Part shown: piece by piece, positions 4,480 to 10,722 of the stretch
Numbering within the stretch: the stretch's first letter is position 1
Layout of the letters: each line of letters starts with the position of its first letter
Assembly: GCA_015520975.1 (NCBI GenBank)
Contig: WAOZ01000107.1
Span: 1-10,722 of the forward strand
Length of the DNA: 10,722 nucleotides
Origin: DHVE2 group archaeon
GTDB lineage: Archaea > Thermoplasmatota > Thermoplasmata > Thermoplasmatales > Aciduliprofundaceae
Direction of reading: 5' to 3'
Notes under the pieces: generated by a model
Seen by the model: the letters and a program-made list of their open reading frames with translations, nothing else
What the model was told of the DNA's origin: nothing
Database searches by the model: none
Translations under genes and position numbers: made by a program

Positions 4480-7161
4480 TCACTTCCTCCTCTCAACAAG
4501 ATATTTATCTCCGAATATCTCGGTAAGCACTTCGTCCATACTCACATTCTCACCGCCGGAGCTCCTTGTGGGATCCACACCATCCTCACCGTACACAAAC
4601 TGCACCACATTACCACCCGTATCGATAACCATTCTGTTCTCTTTAACCTTGAGATCTTCAAGCGCGTTTATCAATCTGCGCTGCATATATCCTGAGCGTG
4701 AAGTTCTGACCGCCGTATCTACAAGACCTTCGCGACCGCCCATAGAATGGAAGAAATATTCCGTGGGGTTCAACCCTTTCTTGTATGAAGATTCCACGAA
4801 TCCCCTCGCTCTCGCGCTCAGGTCTCCGCGTTTGAAGTGCGGGAGCGTACGATCCTGATAACCGCGATGCAGACGCTGACCCCTTACTGATTGCTGTCCT
4901 ATAGAGCCGGCCATTTGCGAAAGGTTCAGCATAGACGCTCTCGCACCGCTCCTCGCCATTATGACCGAGGGATTCTCCAAACCGAGGTATTTGCTCGCTA
5001 TTTTACCCGCTTCGTCTCTTGCCTTCGCCAGAACACCCATAATCTCCATCTCTAAAGTCTCTTCAAGACTCCTACCGGGTGCAGGTTGCAGAAGTCCCTG
5101 CTTGTATAATTCTATGAGCTCGTCCACCTTTTTCATCGCTTCCTTTATGACCTCGTGGATCTGGCGCACGGCATCCTCGGGTATGTCTTCATCATCTATT
5201 CCAGATGTGAATCCTTTGTGGGAGATTACGCCAACAGCGAGGCGGGTTAAGTTATCTATGAACTCGCGACCTGTATCGTTGCCGAGCCGGACAACTCTAT
5301 CGAGCAGTTTACCTTTGAAAGCACCAATGGCATTTTCATCTATCGTGCCCGCAATAAGTTTACCATTGCGTATTATCACATACGCATCTATGGGGCATTT
5401 GTCATACATGCATTTATTATTGCATACCGACGGATCGCAGATCTTTGAGCGGAATTCCATGGTAATTTTATCTGGAACTATAAGCGAAAAGATGTCCTTT
5501 CCGTAATAGAATTCTTTTCCGTCTTCAATCACCGGTTCTGGAAGTTTATCGTAGTTAACATACTGCAAAATGTGCATGGCCTCTTCTCTCGTGAATTTCG
5601 GATTTTTATGGGTCAGCAAAAACATTGCCGTTATATGGTCATGAATACCGCCTATAATCGGACCACCGAATCTCGGACTCATTATATGCTCCTGTACGAG
5701 CATAAGTATCTTTGCCTCGGCTCTCGCCTCCTCGCTTTGAAGCACATGAAGGTTCATCTCATCTCCATCAAAATCCGCGTTATATGGCGGACATACTGCA
5801 AGATTGAATCTGAATGTCCTGTCGGGGAGAACGCGAACGAGATGACCCATCATACTCATCCTGTGAAGCGAGGGCTGTCGGTTAAATAATACGATATCTC
5901 CGTTTATTAAATGTCTTTCAACAATCCATCCAATATCGAGTTTTTTGGCCACCTCTTCGGCGTTTCTCTCGGTGATTCTGATTCTTCTTCCATCTGAACG
6001 GATGACATAATTTGCACCGGGAACATATCTATCTCCTTTCGGATTCGGTCCGCGTCTCACGATTTCTCTCAGTTTTTCGATATTGTGCTCCGTCACAGAA
6101 ACGGGAACAGTTAATTCTCTTGCTGCGGCGATGGGCACGCCCACCTCATTTATCGATAGAAACGGCTCCGGAGAAATAACCGTTCTGGCGGAGAAATTGA
6201 CTCTCTTACCTGACAGATTCGCTCTGAAGCGCCCCTCTTTACCTTTCAACCTCTGCACAAGCGTTTTCAGAGGTCTTCCGCTGCGATGTCTTGCGGGAGG
6301 TATGCCCGATGTCTGATTATCAAAATATGTTGTGACATGATACTGCAGCAGTTCCCAGAGATCCTCTATGATTAACTGGGGTGCGCCGCTGTCTCTGTTT
6401 TCACGGAGACGATGATTGATTCTTATTATATCCACAAGTTTGTGTGTTAAGTCATCCTCGCTGCGCTCTCCCGTTTCAAGGGTTATCGTTGGTCTCACAT
6501 TCACGGGAGGTACTGGAAGCACTGTGAGAACCATCCACTCTGGCCTCGCAGTTTCGGGATTTACGCCGAGAAGTGGTAAATCTTCATCGGGTATCCGTTC
6601 CAGACGCTCTCTAATCTCCTTGGGTGTTAATTTTCTTCCTTCTTCACGAAAAGTTGTGGGTTTGTCCAGAGTGATTTTTTTCTGTTCGGCGCCGCAGTGG
6701 GGACAGATGGGTCTTGAGGCGGCTTCCTCTATTGCCCTTTTGTTTATAAGGAGCAGGTCAATGGGCGAAGCGCCCATTTTCTTTGCTTCTTCAAGTTTTT
6801 GCTTGTAAATCTCTATTTCATCATCTTTTAGCTTTATTCTCCCGCACTCTCTGCAGGTTGCATCAAGATAATTTTTGATGTTTTTGACGAAACCCACATG
6901 TATTACCGGCATGGCCAGTTCGATATGTCCGAAATGCCCCGGGCATTCGTCCACCTTGCCACCGCAGGTTTTGCATCTGAGTCCCGGCTCGATAACGCCC
7001 ATATGCAGATCCATAAGGCCCTTCTCTATGGGGAAACCATCATCATCGTATGTATCAGCAGTGATGACCTTAACGGCGCTCATTCTCCTTATCTCATCAG
7101 GAGAGAGCAGTGCGAATTTAATCGAATTTATCCTTTTGGTCAATCCGATTGCGCGTTTCAT
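4480..7161 (-). CDS. rpoA1: DNA-directed RNA polymerase subunit A' (893 aa)
   Basis: This is the N-terminal part of the archaeal largest subunit, carrying the catalytic centre. The clamp-core zinc site is CKTC...CPGHFGH (C63, C66, C73, H76); a second clamp site is probably formed by C103, C106, C153 and C156. The catalytic motif NADFDGDEM (461-469) supplies the three aspartates (463, 465, 467) that hold the active-site magnesium. A four-cysteine cluster lies at 575, 580, 584 and 589. The funnel region (SIGQQSVRGQR) and the bridge helix (EYFFHSMGGREGLVDTAVRT, 801-820) are intact, and the protein ends with the usual QFVYGEDGVDPT stretch. Length is normal for A'. The ATG at 7161 overlaps the rpoB stop by 4 nt (ATGA), with AGGTGAT 5 nt upstream. 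A' joins B, A'' and small subunits in the multisubunit polymerase core. No intein interrupts the conserved motifs. Confidence 0.98.
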   Translation of the reverse strand: MKRAIGLTKRINSIKFALLSPDEIRRMSAVKVITADTYDDDGFPIEKGLMDLHMGVIEPGLRCKTCGGKVDECPGHFGHIELAMPVIHVGFVKNIKNYLDATCRECGRIKLKDDEIEIYKQKLEEAKKMGASPIDLLLINKRAIEEAASRPICPHCGAEQKKITLDKPTTFREEGRKLTPKEIRERLERIPDEDLPLLGVNPETARPEWMVLTVLPVPPVNVRPTITLETGERSEDDLTHKLVDIIRINHRLRENRDSGAPQLIIEDLWELLQYHVTTYFDNQTSGIPPARHRSGRPLKTLVQRLKGKEGRFRANLSGKRVNFSARTVISPEPFLSINEVGVPIAAARELTVPVSVTEHNIEKLREIVRRGPNPKGDRYVPGANYVIRSDGRRIRITERNAEEVAKKLDIGWIVERHLINGDIVLFNRQPSLHRMSMMGHLVRVLPDRTFRFNLAVCPPYNADFDGDEMNLHVLQSEEARAEAKILMLVQEHIMSPRFGGPIIGGIHDHITAMFLLTHKNPKFTREEAMHILQYVNYDKLPEPVIEDGKEFYYGKDIFSLIVPDKITMEFRSKICDPSVCNNKCMYDKCPIDAYVIIRNGKLIAGTIDENAIGAFKGKLLDRVVRLGNDTGREFIDNLTRLAVGVISHKGFTSGIDDEDIPEDAVRQIHEVIKEAMKKVDELIELYKQGLLQPAPGRSLEETLEMEIMGVLAKARDEAGKIASKYLGLENPSVIMARSGARASMLNLSQMAGSIGQQSVRGQRLHRGYQDRTLPHFKRGDLSARARGFVESSYKKGLNPTEYFFHSMGGREGLVDTAVRTSRSGYMQRRLINALEDLKVKENRMVIDTGGNVVQFVYGEDGVDPTRSSGGENVSMDEVLTEIFGDKYLVERRK
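4486..4490 (-). promoter_or_regulatory. Ribosome binding site that sets the rpoA2 start
   Basis: GGAGG on the minus strand lies 7 nt before the ATG at 4478 and inside the last codons of rpoA1. It supports translation of the whole N-terminal extension of A'' from this ATG, not a start near the canonical region. Confidence 0.65.
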
Positions 7162-10100
7162 TTCATATCACCTACCTTCAGGCGCATGATCACTCCAAGT
7201 GATGCGAGCTCATCTCTCATCAATTTGAATGCGTAACTGGTTTCTATCGGGTAGATATTCGTTGTATTGCCGCAGACTGGGCACCTCAAAATGCCTCTTC
7301 TTCTGTCGAATATGGCAACATGGCCGCATTCAGGGTTGCCGCATATGTAGAGCACTGTACCATCCGAGTTATCGAGGAGTCTGTCTTTTATCACCATTGC
7401 CGCACCATGACCGATGAGCGTATCGCGCTCCATCTCTCCGAACCTCAATCCGCCAAGCCTCGAGCGGCCTTCTGTGGGTTGACGAGTCAGAATCTGCACG
7501 GGTCCTCGTGAACGCGCGTGGAATTTGCCGGCAACCATATGGTGCAGCTTCTGATAGTAAATCACACCGATGAATATTTCCGCTTCAAATTTACGACCTG
7601 TGATTCCATCATACATAATCTCTTTACCGTCGTATCTGAAACCGTTTTTCACAAGAGCCTCCCGCAAAGCCTTTTCAGGCTCGCCTCTGAAGACAGTACC
7701 ATCGACAAACCTGCCTTCATAAGCACCAACCTTACCACCAATCATCTCTAAGATGTGTCCCACGGTCATTCTCGACGGGATTGCATGCGGGTTTATTATC
7801 AGATCGGGAATAACACCGCTTTCGGTAAACGGCATATCCTCCTGAGGCACTATGGCGCCAATCACACCCTTCTGACCGTGGCGGGATGCGAATTTATCGC
7901 CCAGTTCGGGTATGCGCTGGTCTCTGACCTTCACTTTAACCAGTCGGGAATTATTCTCGCTGACCGTGAGAAGCACAGAATCAACCCATCCCTCCTCTTC
8001 TGGGCGCATTGTAACGCTACTCTCTCTTCTTTTCTGAGGTCCCAAAAGCTCGGTTTCCTCTTCAAGGAATCTTGGCGGCGAGGTCTTACCTATGAGCACA
8101 TCTCCACCTTTAACATACACCTCTGGTGAAATCAACCCATCCTCATCCAGATATTTGTATCTGTCTTCGGTCATGGCTCCACGCACATCTGGACTCGGAA
8201 TCTCAAATCTATCCTCCTGACCACCCGGATAGCGACGCTCCTCGCTCTTGTAGGTTCTGAAAAATGTGCTGCGTCCAAATCCGCGCTCAACGGAGGCTTT
8301 GTTGAGAACTATCGCATCCTGCATATTGTATCCGTGATACGATATTATTGCAACCACGGCGTTCTGACCACCGGGTCTGCGCATGAAATTCACAAAATCC
8401 ATGGTTTTCGTTTTGACAATGGGTGCCTGCGGATAGTGCAGAAGATGTCCGCGGGTATCCGGGCGTCTTCTGTAATTGGCGGAAGGTAATCCCAGCGATT
8501 GCTTCATCATTGCGGCACCCATGGTGATACGGGGGGAGGAATTGTGATGCGGATACGGTATGCATCCAGAAACAGCACCCAGAATGAGTAATGGGTCTAT
8601 TTCGAGGTGTGTGTGCTCCTCTGTTATAAGTTTCGGGACCTCGAATTCTGCACCGCAGTGGTTGCACCTTAGTATTACGGATGTACCTTCGCCTGGATTG
8701 ACCCATATCACATCTGTCCGACCCAGAACATGATTGCAGTGCGGGCACCTTTCTGGAGGATCGTAAGCGTAAACCGCAATGTATGCATTTTCTTCCTCCT
8801 CTGCGTCTATCCATTCTATTATCCCCTCCCGGATCAAATCATTAATGTCTATTTTGCCCCGCATAAGAAGATCGCGGTGCTTTGCAGTATAGCGCACATT
8901 ACCGTTCTCCACGACTAACAGAGGTCTTCTTATTCTGCCGCGGTCCGAATTTATTATCACCTCATTGGTTATGTCATCATACCTGATATTAATCTGATGC
9001 GATAGAAGACCCATTCTGCGCCTTCGTCTTATCTCCTCTGTGAGCTCAGCGCCGTTTTCGTGATAGCCGATCAAGTTACCGTTTAAATACACCCTGGCCA
9101 TATTGCCCGGGTCATAATCAAGTTCTACGACACCGAATCCCCCTTCTTTCTGGCTTTTCAGTAAAAGAGAGTGTATTTCTTCCTCAGGGTATCCCTCCGA
9201 GACATCTATTATGAGCGCAGCGTTTTTAACCAGACCGCAGTTCTGCCCTTCTGGGGTTTCGTTGGGACACAACCTTCCCCACTGAGTCGGATGCAGATCT
9301 CGTGCTTCAAAATGCGGCTGTGAGCGTGTGAGCGGAGAAATGACACGACGCAGATGACTGAGCGTGCTCATGTGCGATGTTCTATCAAGTAATTGCGAAA
9401 CGCCCGTTCTTCCACCGACCCAGTTCCCGGTGCTCATTGCGTGCATAATCTTCTGGGTGAGAACATCCTGACGAATGGATGCTCTGATTCTTATGCCCCT
9501 CTTCCTGTTATATGTCCTCTCAAGTTGATATTTTAAATCTTTCATAAGGGCCTCAAAGGCTGTGCGGAACAGTTCTTCCAGCAGATCCCCGGAAAGTTTC
9601 AAACGCTTGTTTGCGAGATGGTCCTTATCATCCTCTTTTCTCAGTCCCAGATGAAGCTCTAAAATTCTCCTGGCCATTCTACCGAGATAATACGCTTTTT
9701 TGATTCTATCTTCTTTGGATGTGCCCAGATGCGGCAGAAGTGAAGAATCCAGAATCTGCGAGATTTTCTTCTCTCTGTATTCCTTCGCCTGACCTGCGGC
9801 AAATCTCTTTTCAAGATACTCAATTGCATCCTTGTTGGTGCGTATTCCGTTCGGTGGATAGAGCTTAGGATTCGCTGCCTCTTCGATATTTGCCAGTACT
9901 ATAACGCTCATTCTCTCGTTGCTCACGATTGCCTTGTAAATGTCCTCATCCTTCTCAAGCCCCAGCGCTTTCATAAGGACTACAAGGGGAATACTTCCGG
10001 CCACCGCGGGCACTGAGACCATTATTATTCCATCACTCTTCTTCTCCATCGTTGTGAGGGCACGATAACCACCACGCTGGGAAAATACCTTGGCCACCTC

Positions 10101-10722
10101 AACCACGGTGTTGTATCGCTCCTCCTTCTCTACCAGAACGCGGTTCGGTGCCAGATCCTCCAGAGATACCAGGACCCTCTCGGTGCCGCCGATTATGAAA
10201 TAACCACCGGGGTCATCGGGATCCTCCCCGATATATTCAAGTTTCTGTCTGTATGGCCAGTTCAGCACGGTCTTATCTTTTGAAATGGTATCAAGGTAAT
10301 CATCTATGTTGTCCTCGTGGAGCGTGCATATCTTGGATTTGACCATAACGGGGAAATCTCCGATTTTAACGAGTTCGGGCTCCTTTTCGATACACATCCC
10401 GTCCTCGCACTCTATAACCGTCAAACGGAGATAAAGCGGTGCTATGTAACTCATATCCCTCAGTCTCGCTTCCATGGGTGCTATCTGCACCGTTGCCCCT
10501 GTTGCTTCTTTTATCTCCGGCTTTCCTATGCGAATCGTGGGCTCTTCGATTTCACCGTCCTCATTCATGCGACCGAATTTTATCTTTATTATTTTGCCAC
10601 CAGTTTTCGTTCTGTCCAGAGTCATCATGCCCGGCGGATCTTCATCGGTGACCTTTGTTGAATCAACAATCTGCTGCATCACGCTATTGGGATTGTCCGG
10701 TGTAGGAATCAAATCGTTGTAA
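7158..10722 (-). CDS. rpoB: DNA-directed RNA polymerase subunit B, 5' end cut by window edge
   Basis: This is the second-largest polymerase subunit, unsplit. Residues are counted here from the internal TTG at 10712. Landmarks in order: PMEARLRDMSYIAPLYL (80-95), GYFIIGGTERVL (170-181), the fork/rifampicin-pocket-like region (RRVISPLTRSQPHFEARDLH, then WGRLCPNETPEGQNCGLVKN; 455-497), GYNMQDAIVLNKAS (795-808), the active-site loop GDKFASRHGQKG (938-949) with its two conserved lysines, and the C-terminal zinc site C1124, C1129, C1144, C1147. Between AEEEENAYIA and EEHTHLEIDP (about 651-697) is an extra CPHC...CNHC zinc-ribbon-like insertion. The frame stays open to the right edge as YND before LIPTPDN, matching the family's N-terminal SYNDFI motif, so the true start, probably about 30-40 codons upstream, is outside the window. 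The next gene upstream is expected to be rpoH. Confidence 0.98.
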   Translation of the reverse strand, partial: YNDLIPTPDNPNSVMQQIVDSTKVTDEDPPGMMTLDRTKTGGKIIKIKFGRMNEDGEIEEPTIRIGKPEIKEATGATVQIAPMEARLRDMSYIAPLYLRLTVIECEDGMCIEKEPELVKIGDFPVMVKSKICTLHEDNIDDYLDTISKDKTVLNWPYRQKLEYIGEDPDDPGGYFIIGGTERVLVSLEDLAPNRVLVEKEERYNTVVEVAKVFSQRGGYRALTTMEKKSDGIIMVSVPAVAGSIPLVVLMKALGLEKDEDIYKAIVSNERMSVIVLANIEEAANPKLYPPNGIRTNKDAIEYLEKRFAAGQAKEYREKKISQILDSSLLPHLGTSKEDRIKKAYYLGRMARRILELHLGLRKEDDKDHLANKRLKLSGDLLEELFRTAFEALMKDLKYQLERTYNRKRGIRIRASIRQDVLTQKIMHAMSTGNWVGGRTGVSQLLDRTSHMSTLSHLRRVISPLTRSQPHFEARDLHPTQWGRLCPNETPEGQNCGLVKNAALIIDVSEGYPEEEIHSLLLKSQKEGGFGVVELDYDPGNMARVYLNGNLIGYHENGAELTEEIRRRRRMGLLSHQINIRYDDITNEVIINSDRGRIRRPLLVVENGNVRYTAKHRDLLMRGKIDINDLIREGIIEWIDAEEEENAYIAVYAYDPPERCPHCNHVLGRTDVIWVNPGEGTSVILRCNHCGAEFEVPKLITEEHTHLEIDPLLILGAVSGCIPYPHHNSSPRITMGAAMMKQSLGLPSANYRRRPDTRGHLLHYPQAPIVKTKTMDFVNFMRRPGGQNAVVAIISYHGYNMQDAIVLNKASVERGFGRSTFFRTYKSEERRYPGGQEDRFEIPSPDVRGAMTEDRYKYLDEDGLISPEVYVKGGDVLIGKTSPPRFLEEETELLGPQKRRESSVTMRPEEEGWVDSVLLTVSENNSRLVKVKVRDQRIPELGDKFASRHGQKGVIGAIVPQEDMPFTESGVIPDLIINPHAIPSRMTVGHILEMIGGKVGAYEGRFVDGTVFRGEPEKALREALVKNGFRYDGKEIMYDGITGRKFEAEIFIGVIYYQKLHHMVAGKFHARSRGPVQILTRQPTEGRSRLGGLRFGEMERDTLIGHGAAMVIKDRLLDNSDGTVLYICGNPECGHVAIFDRRRGILRCPVCGNTTNIYPIETSYAFKLMRDELASLGVIMRLKVGDMK

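Noticed and set aside
8287..8814. 175-codon minus-strand frame inside rpoB
   Set aside because: It overlaps conserved rpoB motifs in another frame, and its arginine- and histidine-rich translation has no protein-like features.
10710..10712. TTG as the rpoB start codon
   Set aside because: Codons upstream of it (encoding YND) match the family's N-terminal motif and the frame is open to the edge, so the gene begins outside the window.
10474..10722. Plus-strand open frame reaching the right edge
   Set aside because: It is antisense to the conserved N-terminal region of rpoB, whose frame is continuous to the window edge.
4480..10722. Inteins in rpoB or rpoA1, a common site in archaea
   Set aside because: All active-site motifs are contiguous and both chains match normal lengths apart from the short zinc-ribbon insertion; no splice-junction blocks are seen.
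1..10722. CRISPR arrays, tRNA or rRNA genes, insertion sequences, long repeats
   Set aside because: No regularly spaced repeats, cloverleaf-like sequences, transposase frames or terminal inverted repeats were noticed by eye.

Overview
This window is archaeal. Its right four fifths (about 1963 to the right edge) is a minus-strand cluster encoding the large subunits of archaeal RNA polymerase: rpoB (B), rpoA1 (A') and rpoA2 (A''), followed by ribosomal protein eL30 (rpl30e), a NusA-like KH protein, and a small uncharacterised protein. The split of the largest subunit into A' and A'' and the presence of eL30 and short archaeal NusA are diagnostic for Archaea. The second-largest subunit is one uninterrupted chain, not split into B'' and B' as in Halobacteria, Archaeoglobus and most methanogens. 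Together with its large size and moderate base composition (about 47% GC in one sampled line), this suggests Thermoplasmatota (perhaps an Aciduliprofundum-like lineage). Thermococcales also have an unsplit B, so the assignment is an inference.

The cluster is tightly packed: rpoB and rpoA1 overlap by 4 nt (ATGA), rpoA1 and rpoA2 are 1 nt apart (TGATATG), rpoA2 and rpl30e are 6 nt apart, rpl30e and nusA share one base (TAATG), and the last small gene follows after 18 nt. Shine-Dalgarno sequences sit in the 3' ends of the upstream genes, so one polycistronic mRNA with coupled translation is expected. rpoB runs off the right edge. The usual archaeal continuation after nusA (rps12, rps7, EF-2) is absent; instead the cluster meets an oppositely oriented gene with a 15-bp tail-to-tail overlap.

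The left part (1 to 1977) is plus-strand and different in character: a possibly frameshifted membrane-protein end at the left edge, an overlapping pair of uncharacterised genes (a membrane-anchored protein and a small soluble protein), an isolated three-helix mini membrane protein, and a leaderless gene for an unusual fusion of a ModE-type winged helix-turn-helix with an ADP-ribose-pyrophosphatase-like Nudix domain. Parts of this region are much more AT-rich than the polymerase genes.

Most worth a second look: (i) an approximately 138-residue N-terminal extension on RpoA'' that is not part of the normal polymerase fold and weakly resembles EVE/PUA-like domains; (ii) a four-cysteine zinc-ribbon-like insertion within RpoB; (iii) the ModE-Nudix fusion, a candidate ADP-ribose/NAD-linked regulator; and (iv) the small beta-alpha-beta-type protein ending the polymerase operon in place of the str ribosomal genes.
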